Assembly (NCBI RefSeq): GCF_003417465.1
Contig: NZ_QVMV01000039.1
Location: 1-64,000, forward strand
Source: Wenzhouxiangella sp. 15190
Lineage (GTDB): Bacteria; Pseudomonadota; Gammaproteobacteria; Xanthomonadales; Wenzhouxiangellaceae
Direction: 5' to 3'
DNA length: 64,000 nucleotides
Numbering within the stretch: position 1 is the first letter of the stretch; every line of letters starts with the position of its first letter. Position numbers and translations under genes: made by a program. The notes beneath the pieces are model-generated. The model ran no database searches and was not told the origin of the DNA. It saw only the letters and a program-made list of their open reading frames with translations. This document shows positions 17,832 through 26,662 of this stretch, in pieces.

Positions 17832-18206
17832 TCAGGCGCCGGCGATGAACAGCCATACACAGCAGATCATACCGCCCAGCCACATCAAGGAACGCGCGAG
17901 GTGGATGTCGGCCAGATAACAGATACCGTAGGCAATGCGAAAGGCGACGAACGCCACAGCCAGTGCGTCGACCATCGGCTGGTCGGCGCCTGCTACATGC
18001 GCTACCAGAACGGCGGCCGCAAAAAACGCAAACGCTTCGTGTGAGTTCTGCTGCGCCCACCAGGCCCGCTTGCGATAGCCGGTAACCGACTCGTACCAGT
18101 CGCGTGGACGGCGATTGTTGAACGTTTTGTCGCCCGCCTTGGCGACGCCTGCGAATACGAGCGGCATCAAACCGGCGATCAGCACGCACCACAATGCGAT
18201 GGTCAT
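17832..18206 (-). CDS. MAPEG family membrane protein
   Basis: This 124-aa protein has about four membrane helices (IALWCVLIAGLMPLVFAGV, EAFAFFAAAVLVAHVAG, ALAVAFVAFRIAYGICYL, SLMWLGGMICCVWLFIAG) and the MAPEG pattern with AQQNSHEAFAFFAAAVL and FRIAYGICYLAD. MAPEG proteins are membrane glutathione or eicosanoid-metabolism enzymes in eukaryotes; the bacterial ones are mostly uncharacterised. It stands alone; the gaps on either side show no gene. Confidence 0.87.
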   Translation of the reverse strand: MTIALWCVLIAGLMPLVFAGVAKAGDKTFNNRRPRDWYESVTGYRKRAWWAQQNSHEAFAFFAAAVLVAHVAGADQPMVDALAVAFVAFRIAYGICYLADIHLARSLMWLGGMICCVWLFIAGA

Positions 18207-18375
18207 AACCCGTCAGCTCCCTGGAAAAACTCAGTTTACACTAGTCGACCGGGGCCACCGGCTTGCCGAAAGAACCGGGGGTAAGTAGTCTGGTCAGCAA
18301 CGAGGGATTAATAACAACAAAAGGGGATCCAGGCCTTATGAAAACCGCGATTGTCCACTTTTCTGGAAGACCTTC

Positions 18376-20541
18376 GTGCGTGCCGGCCTAAGCTTGCTTG
18401 TCGCACTGGCGGTGTTTTTGGGTGGACAGCTGTTGCTGGCTCGCACCATACACGGTGAGCAGCAGCGCGACGCCGAATTGCAGCGTTTTCTCGCCCTGCA
18501 GGAGTTGGCGGCCAGCAGGGCACGGCTCGAAGGCAGGCTCGGTGCTAATCTCATCAGCGTACGAACGCTGCGAGCCGAAATCGCGCTCAATCCGGATCTG
18601 GAAACCCGGCGTTTCGAGCGGCTGGTTTCGGAGCTGCTGACCGCGGAACTCCATACCCGCCACATTGCCGCCGCGCCCGATCTCGTGGTGCGCTATGTCT
18701 ACCCGCGGGAAGGCAACGAAGCCGCCCTGGGGTTCGACTACCGAACCAATCCCGAGCAGTATCAATCGATCCGGGCTGCCATCGAGGCTGGTGAGATCGT
18801 CATCAACGGCCCGGTGGACCTGGTGCAGGGCGGTCGCGCCCTGATCGGGCGGGTTCCGGTCTACCGGCGCGATGACGGAGCGTTCTGGGGCGTCATTTCG
18901 GTCGTCATCGATCACGAGCGGTTGTTCAAAGACGCCGGGCTAACGACTTCAAGCGATTGGCAGATCGGATTGCGTGGCCGGGATGGTGAAGGCCTGGCAG
19001 GGGAAGTCATTCTAGGGGACCCGGCCTTGTGGCTCGAGGAACCGGTGACGGTTCCGGTTGAATTGCCGGTCGGTCGCTGGGTGTTGGCAGCAGTGCCGGC
19101 CGAGGGAGACTGGGAATCTCCCCTGTTTTCGTATCGCTGGCAGTGGTTGCTCGGTTCAGCCCTGAATGCGGCATTGGGGCTGTTGATTTTCGGTCTGCTC
19201 GCCAGCCGAAGCCGGCTAAAGGGCGCATTGTCGACCATCAGCCACCAGGCACGATTCGACAGCCTGACCGAGTTGCCCAATCGCCAGTACTTCATGCACC
19301 AGCTCAGTGAGGCGATTTCCCGGGCGAGGCGGGAACAGGGTCGATTCGCTTTGCTCTTCATCGATCTCGATCATTTCAAGGAGATCAATGATTCGCTTGG
19401 GCATGAAGCTGGCGACGAACTTCTGCAACTTGTCAGTGAGCGCATTCGAGCGACCTTGCGTGGTCATGATCTGGTTGGCCGATTCGGCGGCGACGAGTTT
19501 GTCGTGTTGCTGCACGATCTGTCCGATCCGGTGGATGCCGAAATCGTGGCCGGGAAGCTGCTGCATGTGCTCCACCCGGTGTTGTCCATCCAGGGGCACG
19601 ATGTCACCATCGACGGTTCCATCGGTATCGCCGTTTATCCCGAGGACGGTCACTCCGCCGGCAATCTGCTCAAGCACGCCGACCTGGCCATGTATGCCGC
19701 CAAGTCGGCCGGGCGGGGCACCAGTCACTTCTTCAACGATTCGCTTCGGCAACAGGCCGAGTCGCACCTGAGGCTGCATAATCAAATCAAGCAGGGACTG
19801 GCTCAAGACCAGTTTCAGGTTTATTACCAGCCCATCGTGGAAGCCGCCAGCCGGCGCCTGGTCTGTGTCGAGGCATTGGTGCGATGGCAGCATCCGCAGC
19901 GAGGTCTGGTCGGGCCGGGCGACTTCATTCCCGTGGCTGAGCGAACCGGCGTGATTCGCGACCTGGGGAATTTCGTGTTGCGCAGGGCCTGCAGGGATCT
20001 CGTCTCGATGCAGCGTGTGGGCCTGGATATCCGTCTGGCGCTCAATCGTTCGGCGAGAGAGTTCAATGACCGGCAGACGGTCATGCGCTGGCTGGAGGTG
20101 ATCGACAAGACCGGGGTGGCCCGCGAGCGTCTCACCTTCGAAATCACCGAGTCGGTGCTCATGCCGGACCAGATCCGGCAGCATCGGCTGTTACGTCGCC
20201 TCAATGCCGAAGGCGTGAGCCTGGCCATCGATGACTTCGGTCAGGGCTACTCCTCGATCACCTACCTCAGGAAGTTTCCCGTCAGTCAGATCAAGATTGA
20301 TCGCGTCTTCGTCCAGGGCATGAACGAAAGCCCCGAGCAACTCGCCCTGGTCGAAGCCATGGTGAAAATGGCACAGGCCCTGCATCTGCAGGTGGTGGCC
20401 GAGGGTGTGGAAACCGCCGAGCAGGCCGATCGCCTGACCGGGCTGGGCTGCCAGTTGTTGCAGGGCTATCTCTTCGGTCGTCCCATGACGCTGCAGGACC
20501 TGCTCGAACGATTCGGCGCCTCAGCGGGACTCCGGCAGTGA
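18376..20541 (+). CDS. Membrane CHASE-GGDEF-EAL cyclic-di-GMP enzyme
   Basis: This 721-aa inner-membrane protein has one N-terminal membrane helix (about 5-22), a periplasmic CHASE-like sensor domain (about 25-245, with VDLVQGGRALIGRVPVYR and WGVISVVIDHERLF), a second helix (about 255-275), then GGDEF and EAL domains. GGDEF is intact at 371-375, with the inhibitory RxxD site (RGHD) five residues before it. EAL is intact at 499-501, with N, ExTE-like FEITES, IDDFGQGYSS, KID and EGVE motifs all present, so it may be bifunctional. The GTG start at 18376 has GGAAGA upstream. The sequence remains protein-like a few codons further back (FWKTF) without a standard start codon, so the true N-terminus is uncertain. 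Confidence 0.9.
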   Translation: MRAGLSLLVALAVFLGGQLLLARTIHGEQQRDAELQRFLALQELAASRARLEGRLGANLISVRTLRAEIALNPDLETRRFERLVSELLTAELHTRHIAAAPDLVVRYVYPREGNEAALGFDYRTNPEQYQSIRAAIEAGEIVINGPVDLVQGGRALIGRVPVYRRDDGAFWGVISVVIDHERLFKDAGLTTSSDWQIGLRGRDGEGLAGEVILGDPALWLEEPVTVPVELPVGRWVLAAVPAEGDWESPLFSYRWQWLLGSALNAALGLLIFGLLASRSRLKGALSTISHQARFDSLTELPNRQYFMHQLSEAISRARREQGRFALLFIDLDHFKEINDSLGHEAGDELLQLVSERIRATLRGHDLVGRFGGDEFVVLLHDLSDPVDAEIVAGKLLHVLHPVLSIQGHDVTIDGSIGIAVYPEDGHSAGNLLKHADLAMYAAKSAGRGTSHFFNDSLRQQAESHLRLHNQIKQGLAQDQFQVYYQPIVEAASRRLVCVEALVRWQHPQRGLVGPGDFIPVAERTGVIRDLGNFVLRRACRDLVSMQRVGLDIRLALNRSAREFNDRQTVMRWLEVIDKTGVARERLTFEITESVLMPDQIRQHRLLRRLNAEGVSLAIDDFGQGYSSITYLRKFPVSQIKIDRVFVQGMNESPEQLALVEAMVKMAQALHLQVVAEGVETAEQADRLTGLGCQLLQGYLFGRPMTLQDLLERFGASAGLRQ

Positions 20542-21561
20542 TGTGACCCGCACACTGCCGGGTTGCTCCCGCCAGTGAAGCCGGTCGGCCATTGCGGCTG
20601 TGACGTGGATGGTTCCGTCGGCGTCGACGCGCATGACGCGTTCGACGCTGAGATCCCGGGCGACCCGCCCCCATTCTTCCGCTCCCGCGACGGCCAATGC
20701 CGTCGCAGCCGCGTCGGCCCTTCCGCCCTCGCTGGCGATGACCGTCACTGAGCTAACCTGATCGGCTGGGTAACCGTTGCGCGGATCAACGATATGCCCG
20801 TGGCGAATGCCCTCGCCCTGGCGGTAGCGCCTGTAGTTGCCCGAGGTGAAGACGAACTCGCCGTCCTCGACGTTCAATCCGGCCAGGTAATGACCGCCTT
20901 CACCGTCCGGGTGCTGTACGGCAGCCCGCCAGGGTCGACTGCCGCGTCGGCCGATCACGCCCAGGTCGCCGCCGGCATTGACGATGGCGTGTTCGACCCC
21001 GGCTCCGACCAGAATATCGAGTGCCCTGGCAACCGCCACGCCCTTGATATAGGCCCCGAAGTCGAGTTGGACCGCCGGATTGCTGCTCGAGACTGTTTCA
21101 TCGCCGAGTTCGAGGTCGCTCATCGAAGGGGCTTGCTCGACCATTTTGGCAACGCGTGCTTCAGGTGGTGGCGGCCCGTCGGGCAGATCACTGGCGTGGA
21201 AGCCCCACTGCGACAGGAGTCGGCCGATGGCGGGGTTGAACAGCCCGCCGCTTGCGGCTTCGAGTTCTCGTGCGTGCCGGATGATTTCGATGGTCTCGGC
21301 CGAGAGTGTGATCTCGCGGTCTTCGGCGATGGCCTGGTTGATGTCGGCGAGCCTGCCCGGCTCCCAGGCATGCCATTGTCGGTGCATCCGCTGGAACTCC
21401 CGGTCGATTGCGGCTATGGCCTCGGGAGTGTCGTTCTTCGCGTGCAGGGTGATGGTGACTTCCGTGCCGAAGGCCGCGAGTCGATGGTGGGTGAGTTGCG
21501 GTTCACGGCCGCAGGCCGACAACAGGCTTGCCACAAGCAGGGAAAAAAGGAGCGTCCGCAC
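20521..21561 (-). CDS. apbE: FAD:protein FMN transferase ApbE
   Basis: This 346-aa lipoprotein has its lipobox LLSAC at about residues 13-17. ApbE attaches FMN covalently to periplasmic or membrane flavoproteins such as NqrB/C or RnfD/G. Motifs include FGTEVTITLHA, the KGVAVARALDILVGAG segment, HAIVNAGGDL and GHIVDPRNGYP with the metal- and FAD-binding pattern. No nqr or rnf genes are in the window, so its targets are elsewhere. Its last 21 bases overlap the convergent GGDEF-EAL gene. Confidence 0.92.
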   Translation of the reverse strand: MRTLLFSLLVASLLSACGREPQLTHHRLAAFGTEVTITLHAKNDTPEAIAAIDREFQRMHRQWHAWEPGRLADINQAIAEDREITLSAETIEIIRHARELEAASGGLFNPAIGRLLSQWGFHASDLPDGPPPPEARVAKMVEQAPSMSDLELGDETVSSSNPAVQLDFGAYIKGVAVARALDILVGAGVEHAIVNAGGDLGVIGRRGSRPWRAAVQHPDGEGGHYLAGLNVEDGEFVFTSGNYRRYRQGEGIRHGHIVDPRNGYPADQVSSVTVIASEGGRADAAATALAVAGAEEWGRVARDLSVERVMRVDADGTIHVTAAMADRLHWREQPGSVRVTSLPESR

Positions 21562-21572
21562 CGCTTTCTCGA

Positions 21573-22076
21573 TCAGCGGAAGTGATTCGGCTGGCCGGGT
21601 ACGCGGTGGAGCCAGCCTTCCGCGTTCGTCTTGCGGCTGCCGAATCCGCTCAACGTCAGTCGGGCTTCCAGACTCCAGGGCAGACGCACCACATCGCCCG
21701 CTGCCAGGGCGTCGAGCTGCTGCAGGCTGGCCGGCCGGGCGGGCATGGGAATACGCAGAACCTCGCGTCCACGCGAGGAAATGACCAGGGGTGCTTGTTG
21801 CTCGCCGGCGGCGAGGGGTTCATCGTCGAGCTTGACCGTGACCGAGGCGCCGTCGAGTCGGAGCGGCTCGTCGTTCACGTTGCGCAGGCCGAGTGCGACG
21901 ATGATGCCGTCGGATGTTCTTTCGAGACCATCGAGGGACACCTGCGGCGGCTGATTGGTGATTTCGCGGAGGTTGCCGCTGCATGCGGCAAGCACTGTGG
22001 CTGACAGGAAGAGAGTCAAGATCCGCAACGCCGTCCGATTCAAAAGCCGCTCCCGAATCCGTAAGTGATCTTTCAT
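21573..22076 (-). CDS. LEA14/WHy-type lipoprotein
   Basis: This 167-aa protein has a hydrophobic N-terminus and lipobox LAAC (SATVLAACSGN). A single LEA type-2 (water stress/hypersensitive response) beta-sandwich follows: PPQVSLDGLERTSDGIIVALGLRNVNDEPLRLDGASVTVKLDDEPLA. The family is found in stress-related or uncharacterised bacterial lipoproteins. It sits 11 bp upstream of apbE and 30 bp downstream of the ABC permease, so it may be co-transcribed with both. The function is not known. Confidence 0.82.
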   Translation of the reverse strand: MKDHLRIRERLLNRTALRILTLFLSATVLAACSGNLREITNQPPQVSLDGLERTSDGIIVALGLRNVNDEPLRLDGASVTVKLDDEPLAAGEQQAPLVISSRGREVLRIPMPARPASLQQLDALAAGDVVRLPWSLEARLTLSGFGSRKTNAEGWLHRVPGQPNHFR

Positions 22077-22106
22077 GATAAGTCCTTCGCGAAATCGATT
22101 TCGGTA

Positions 22107-22964
22107 TCAGGGCAGCTTTCGATGTGCTGATGCGTGCGTTCTCGGGTCGATCCTTTCCTGCAGCCGGTCGGTCAATCGATTGATGGACAGGACGAGTCCG
22201 AACAGTGCCAGGGAAGCCGCCAGGAAATTGCCGTAGTGGCCGGCGAGTATTTCCTGCGAGGCCTCGGCGATCATGATGCCCCAGCTGATCGAGTCCTGCA
22301 GGCCGATGCCGAGAAAGCTCAGGACCACTTCCGCCTTGACCGCGGCCACGAATACCAGCGAGGACTGAACCAGGAGCAGCGGTGCCAGATTGGGCATGAT
22401 ATGGCGCAACAGGATCCGGAACGTGTTCAGCCCGCCTGCGCGGGCGGCCAGGATGAATTCCCGGTGCCTCAGGCGCATCGTTTCCGTACGCACCAGGCGG
22501 GCCGTCAGCGTCCAGAAGCTCAGTATCATTGCCAGGTGCATGGCGCCGGGCCAGTCCCGCAGGGCGACGGCAACGGCGGCAACGAACAGGTAGAACGGGA
22601 CGGCATCGATCGTGCCGATCAGCCAGGTCGCCACGCCGTCGATCAGCCCATGGGCGAAAAATCCGGCCACCCCGCCGATCGACGCCCCGATGACGACCGT
22701 CGAAACGGCGACGACGACGCCCACCTCGAAAGCGGTGGCGGCGCCGGCCAGCAGGCGTTGCAGCACGTCCTGGCCCAGCCGGTTCGTGCCCAGCCAGTGC
22801 TGTGCCGACGGCGGCTGGTGAAGCTCGCCGCTGATGGCGGCCCATTCAGTGCCCCACAGGCCCGACCAGACGCCGGCGGCGGCCACCAGGTAGGTGAGTA
22901 CGATCGCCAGCGACAGGGTCTCCGGTGCGGGCCGCCACGGCTGTTCAGGCTTGGGAAGCGTCAT
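22107..22964 (-). CDS. Oligopeptide-type ABC transporter permease (DppC/OppC-like)
   Basis: This 285-aa inner-membrane permease follows the DppC/OppC pattern. It has a first helix (LAIVLTYLVAAAGVW), the family's QHWLGTNRLGQDVLQRLLAGAATAF, and the EAA loop region (REFILAARAGGLNTFRILLRHIMPNL). The last membrane segments include LSFLGIGLQDSISWGIMI. It overlaps the DppB-like gene by 4 bases. No ATPase gene follows; a LEA14-type lipoprotein gene does. Confidence 0.9.
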   Translation of the reverse strand: MTLPKPEQPWRPAPETLSLAIVLTYLVAAAGVWSGLWGTEWAAISGELHQPPSAQHWLGTNRLGQDVLQRLLAGAATAFEVGVVVAVSTVVIGASIGGVAGFFAHGLIDGVATWLIGTIDAVPFYLFVAAVAVALRDWPGAMHLAMILSFWTLTARLVRTETMRLRHREFILAARAGGLNTFRILLRHIMPNLAPLLLVQSSLVFVAAVKAEVVLSFLGIGLQDSISWGIMIAEASQEILAGHYGNFLAASLALFGLVLSINRLTDRLQERIDPRTHASAHRKLP

Positions 22965-23920
22965 GCGCTGCGTGACCTCGGATCGAGCAGGCCGGTAAGC
23001 AGGTCCGTGGCGGTCAATGCCAGCACGAACAGGATCGACGAGAAGCTGACGACGGCCATCAGTACGGGCTGGTCGCCCGACATGACGGCGTTCCAGGTGA
23101 CCAGGCCGACGCCGGGGATGCCGAAATGCGACTCGATGATCAGGCTGCCGGAGATGACGATCAGCGGGATCGCGACCATGACGCGTGTCAGGATCGGCGG
23201 CGCGGCTGCCCTCAGGACATAGCCGGTCGCGATGCGACGCGCCCGGAAACCGTAAGCGCGCGCCGTGCGCACCGGCGGATCGGCAAGGACGTCACGAAAT
23301 ACCGCGCGAAAGAAGCGCAGGTTGTAGCCCATGTTCGCGGCGATGAGTGCCATTGTCGGCACGGCCGCATGCTCGAGGTAGTCGACCGGGCCGTCCAGGC
23401 GCCAGCCGCGAACGGGAAACCAGTCGAGCCAGACGCCGAAGACGGCCTGGAGGGCGATGACGATGATGACCAGCGACAGGCTCATGCCGGTGGCCGAGGC
23501 GAGATCGCAAAATCGATCCAGGTGGCCATGCGGGCGCCACGCTGCTGCCAGGGCCAGCACCAGGGCCAGCACGATGCCAAGCAGGAATCCCGGGGCCACC
23601 AACAGCAGCGACACCGGGACGGTGCGCAGCAGGATGTCGAGTACCGGTTCACCGCTGGCGTAGCTATGGCCCAGGTCAAGCCGGGCGAGGTTCACCAGGT
23701 AGCCGGCGTAGCGCAGGGGGAAGGGGCGATCCTGGCCCATGGTGTGGCGCACCTGTTGGATCTGTTCGGGCGTGGGGTTGCGCCCGAGTTGCTCCCAGGC
23801 CGGATCGGGGCCGAAGTGGACGGTCAGCGTGAAGCTGATGAGGGTGACCCCGAGCAAAAGCGGCACGGCGCTGAAAAGCCGCCTGGCAAGGAAACGACTC
23901 GAACGTTCGCCCGCCTTCAT
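22961..23920 (-). CDS. Oligopeptide-type ABC transporter permease (DppB/OppB-like)
   Basis: This 319-aa DppB-like permease has an N-terminal helix (RLFSAVPLLLGVTLISFTLTVHFGPDPA), the domain start YAGYLVNLARLDLGHSYASGEPV, and the EAA loop (DPPVRTARAYGFRARRIATGYVLRAAAPPILTRV). The terminal helices include LFVLALTATDLLTGLLDPR. The ATG at 23920 overlaps the stop of the substrate-binding gene as ATGA; the longer frame upstream lies inside that gene. Permease B and C together form the channel. Confidence 0.9.
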   Translation of the reverse strand: MKAGERSSRFLARRLFSAVPLLLGVTLISFTLTVHFGPDPAWEQLGRNPTPEQIQQVRHTMGQDRPFPLRYAGYLVNLARLDLGHSYASGEPVLDILLRTVPVSLLLVAPGFLLGIVLALVLALAAAWRPHGHLDRFCDLASATGMSLSLVIIVIALQAVFGVWLDWFPVRGWRLDGPVDYLEHAAVPTMALIAANMGYNLRFFRAVFRDVLADPPVRTARAYGFRARRIATGYVLRAAAPPILTRVMVAIPLIVISGSLIIESHFGIPGVGLVTWNAVMSGDQPVLMAVVSFSSILFVLALTATDLLTGLLDPRSRSA

Positions 23921-25704
23921 GGACGATCGTCGGAAACGTCGACAAAACGCAGGAAGAAACCGCCGACCATCTCCCGGTCCGGCAGCATGCGCACGTGTCG
24001 TTTCCACAGGTGCAGGCGTGTTCGTGCCAGTGAGCCGATGATGACGCAGTCGTCGATCACCATGCGGTTGAGTCGGCGATAGAGCCGGGTGCGATCGGGC
24101 CCGGCGCGCATGCTGGCCGCCCGCTCGTACAGCCGATCGAACTCGGGGTTGGCGTAATTCATGCTGTTGGCGCCGGGCGCGGCATTGGGGCCGTAGAACA
24201 GTTGCAGGGCGTACTGGGCATCCGGGTAGGCCAGGGTCCAGCCCAGCAGAAAAATATCCAGTTCGCGCTGGCCGATGGCACGAGCGTATTCACCAAAGCT
24301 GGCGAATGGTCGGGGCTGGAAGTGACCGGGCGGAAAGCCGACGGCCTGCATCCAGGCGCGGAACTGCTCGAACATCTGCCGTTGCTGGACGCTCGCCTCC
24401 AGGCCGTAGGTCAGCCGCGGAAGTGATTCTCCCTGCCAGACGGCCGCCTGGAGCCGCTCCTTCGCGCGTTCGGGGCGATGCGCGATGGAATTCTCGGCAA
24501 CTTGCGGATCGTGACTGTCGAGTAACGGTGGAATGACCCCGGCGAAGACCCTTCCCAGGCCGTGATAGAAGGCCTTGTTCTTCGCCGACCAGTCGAAGGC
24601 ATCGCGCATGGCGCAGCGCAGCTCGCGGTTGCGCCGTTCACGTTGGGGATCGTCGTTGTAGCCGATCGCCGGATTGGCCATGTTGAACCCGTGGAACACG
24701 AAACCGGCTTCCAGGCCGGTAAGGCTGTGATAGCGCTCGCGAATGGATGGCTGCAACGACAGCGGCTGGCGGGTTTCGAGCACCCGGTCGGCCATTTCCG
24801 GCGGCACCATGACGACGTCCACGCCGCGACTTGATTCAAAGCTGCTCCAGCGCGCCGTCGGTTCGGTAATGAAATGGATTTCCAGGCGGTCGAGCAGGGG
24901 ATAGGGTTTTCCGTTTATTGCGGCCAGTCCGTAACCGGCATGCCGGTCGGCGTCGTAGCCCTCTTCGTCGAGTTGAATGGTGCCGCGGTCGAAGTGCGGG
25001 TTCGGTTCCAGCACGGCCAGCGATTGGTCGAAGCGTTCGAGTACGAAAGGGCCGGAGCCGACCGGTCGCACGCCAAATTCCTGTCCGTAATGCTCGACCG
25101 CTTCACGCGGCACGATGGCGGACAGCGCCATGGCCAGTGTATGCGTGAACTGGGGAAAGGCTTCGGTCAGCTCGATGCGAATTGTGCGTTCGTCGACGGC
25201 CTGCAAGCCGGAAACCGGCTGCTCGGGGTCGGTGATTTCCACGCCGTCTTCCAGCCCCGCGATGCGATCACGCCAAAGCCAGGCGCCCCGCGAGCGTGTC
25301 TCGTCCATGAAGTGGCGCTTCATGGAATAGACCACGTCCTGTGCAGTCACGGGCCGTCCCCGAGCGTCAGGGAAGGCCGGGTCGTCCGCAAATCGTGCGT
25401 CGTCGCGCAGGCGAATTCGGTAGACCAGTCCATCTTCCGAGACTTCGGGAAACCCTTCGGCCAGATTGGGCGTGAGTTCGTAGGGTCGTTCCAGATACTT
25501 GTAGCGATAAAGGGTATCGAACAGGTTTTTGACCAGGGTGGCGGCATAGACATTGTCGGCATGTGCCGGGTCCAGGCTGCTCGGTGCCCCGTCGATGGCA
25601 TGCCGGTAGACCTTTTCCGATTGATCGGCGCCCGGATCGGGCTGCTGGCAACCTGCCATTGCGGACATGGCCAGGCAAAGCGCGGCCAGGCGAATGCAGG
25701 ACAT
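23917..25704 (-). CDS. Oligopeptide-type ABC substrate-binding lipoprotein
   Basis: This 595-aa SBP_bac_5 family periplasmic binding protein has a lipobox MAGC placing the lipid cysteine at residue 19. The mature part shows the family pattern: YRHAIDGAPSSLDPAHADNVYAATLVKNLFDTLY, then LTPNLAEGFPEVSEDGLVYRIRLRDDARF and TAQDVVYSMKRH. The start at 25704 has GGGAG upstream and yields the signal sequence directly. The ligand is probably a peptide but could be another small molecule. It leads a unit with two permeases but no ATPase subunits. Confidence 0.9.
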   Translation of the reverse strand: MSCIRLAALCLAMSAMAGCQQPDPGADQSEKVYRHAIDGAPSSLDPAHADNVYAATLVKNLFDTLYRYKYLERPYELTPNLAEGFPEVSEDGLVYRIRLRDDARFADDPAFPDARGRPVTAQDVVYSMKRHFMDETRSRGAWLWRDRIAGLEDGVEITDPEQPVSGLQAVDERTIRIELTEAFPQFTHTLAMALSAIVPREAVEHYGQEFGVRPVGSGPFVLERFDQSLAVLEPNPHFDRGTIQLDEEGYDADRHAGYGLAAINGKPYPLLDRLEIHFITEPTARWSSFESSRGVDVVMVPPEMADRVLETRQPLSLQPSIRERYHSLTGLEAGFVFHGFNMANPAIGYNDDPQRERRNRELRCAMRDAFDWSAKNKAFYHGLGRVFAGVIPPLLDSHDPQVAENSIAHRPERAKERLQAAVWQGESLPRLTYGLEASVQQRQMFEQFRAWMQAVGFPPGHFQPRPFASFGEYARAIGQRELDIFLLGWTLAYPDAQYALQLFYGPNAAPGANSMNYANPEFDRLYERAASMRAGPDRTRLYRRLNRMVIDDCVIIGSLARTRLHLWKRHVRMLPDREMVGGFFLRFVDVSDDRP

Positions 25705-25832
25705 CGCTATCTCCCTGAAAAATCGACTTGAATCCCCACTCCCGGCCTGCGGGTGGCAAGTACCGGGGTCGTGTGCATGCACATAACAGTAGCGGATGGC
25801 GGTGATGGCTCACAAGCACCCACGGGCTGTTT

Positions 25833-25897
25833 TTGGCAAGGGTTGCAATTTATGGCAAATGCCGATATTGTCAATAGCCAAAATTGGCAATTGCCGG
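25833..25897. promoter_or_regulatory. TGGCAA/TTGCCA motif cluster before the EAL gene
   Basis: TTGGCAA (25833-25839), TTGCAA (25843-25848), TGGCAA (25853-25858), a near-palindrome TATTGTCAATA (25866-25876) and the perfect palindrome GGCAATTGCC (25886-25895) are packed in 65 bases. They end 18 bases before the EAL start. The stretch is clearly AT-richer than the surroundings. It may be an operator of a dimeric regulator and the promoter of the EAL-DUF6502 unit. No sigma-54 -24/-12 pair with the right spacing is present. Confidence 0.45.
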
Positions 25898-25914
25898 AAA
25901 AGAGGGAATTTCTC

Positions 25915-26661
25915 ATGGACGTTCAGCTTGCGCGCACGCCGCCGCTTCAGGCAACGGCCGACTTCTGCACATTCGCCGTCCACGAGATTCGCGCGCTTGA
26001 TCCATCGCGGGATCGATTCGGCAGTGCCTATCGCTGGTACGAGGCGTTGATTCGACCTCACGGCCGCCATTGCGCGAGGTCACCGGGTGATTTCATCGAT
26101 CGTCTCTATCTCGAACGGCCGGTAGTCAGTACCGATCTGGAGGTACTGGGCCGGGTTGGCGACTGGTTGCTCGAACAGGAGAAGCCGACACGGATCAGCA
26201 TCAATACGCACCCGGAGTCGCTGACCAACAGCCTGTTCGTGGAGACCGCGCTCGACTTTCAGAACAAGGCCGCTCTGGGCGGGCATTCCATTTGCCTGGA
26301 ACTGATCGAATACGGCCGTAGCCGGGACAAGAATTCCCTGGTGAAAAATGCCCAGCGTCTGCGACGGGCAGGATTGCTGATCGCGCTCGATGATTTCGGG
26401 AGTCGGGTCAACTGTTTCGACCTGTGCGCCGCCGGGATCGTCGACCTGCTCAAGATCGATACCAGTGTCACGAGCGCCGTGCATGTCGACCGCAACCAGC
26501 GTGCCATCGTGGAAAGCATCAAGACGCTTGGGCGGGGGCTCGGTGCGGGCGTGATTGCAGAGGGTGTCGAAACGTCCGACCACGTGGATGCACTGCGCAG
26601 GCTCGGTGTCGAGTATGCCCAGGGCTTCCATTTTCACAAACCTCAATTGCTGGAGATCTGA
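25915..26661 (+). CDS. Stand-alone EAL-domain protein (putative c-di-GMP phosphodiesterase)
   Basis: This 248-aa protein is a single EAL domain without sensor or membrane part. The catalytic set looks complete: WYEALIR, ISINTHP (Asn), LELIEYG (second Glu of the ExxE pair), ALDDFGSRVNCFD, LLKIDTS, AEGVET and the final YAQGFHFHKPQ. The DDFG loop continues SRVNCFD instead of the usual TGYSS, so activity is likely but not certain. The start at 25915 has GAGGG 8 bases upstream. One base separates its stop from the next gene, so the two are surely co-expressed. Confidence 0.87.
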   Translation: MDVQLARTPPLQATADFCTFAVHEIRALDPSRDRFGSAYRWYEALIRPHGRHCARSPGDFIDRLYLERPVVSTDLEVLGRVGDWLLEQEKPTRISINTHPESLTNSLFVETALDFQNKAALGGHSICLELIEYGRSRDKNSLVKNAQRLRRAGLLIALDDFGSRVNCFDLCAAGIVDLLKIDTSVTSAVHVDRNQRAIVESIKTLGRGLGAGVIAEGVETSDHVDALRRLGVEYAQGFHFHKPQLLEI

Positions 26662-26662
26662 G

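Noticed and set aside
18207-18375. c-di-GMP riboswitch before the GGDEF-EAL gene
   Set aside because: I could not find the conserved GEMM core or its paired stems in this leader; the gap shows only short weak hairpins.
25833-25900. Sigma-54 promoter before the EAL gene
   Set aside because: TTGGCAAGGGTTGCAA looks similar, but GG and GC are 8 bases apart instead of the required 10.
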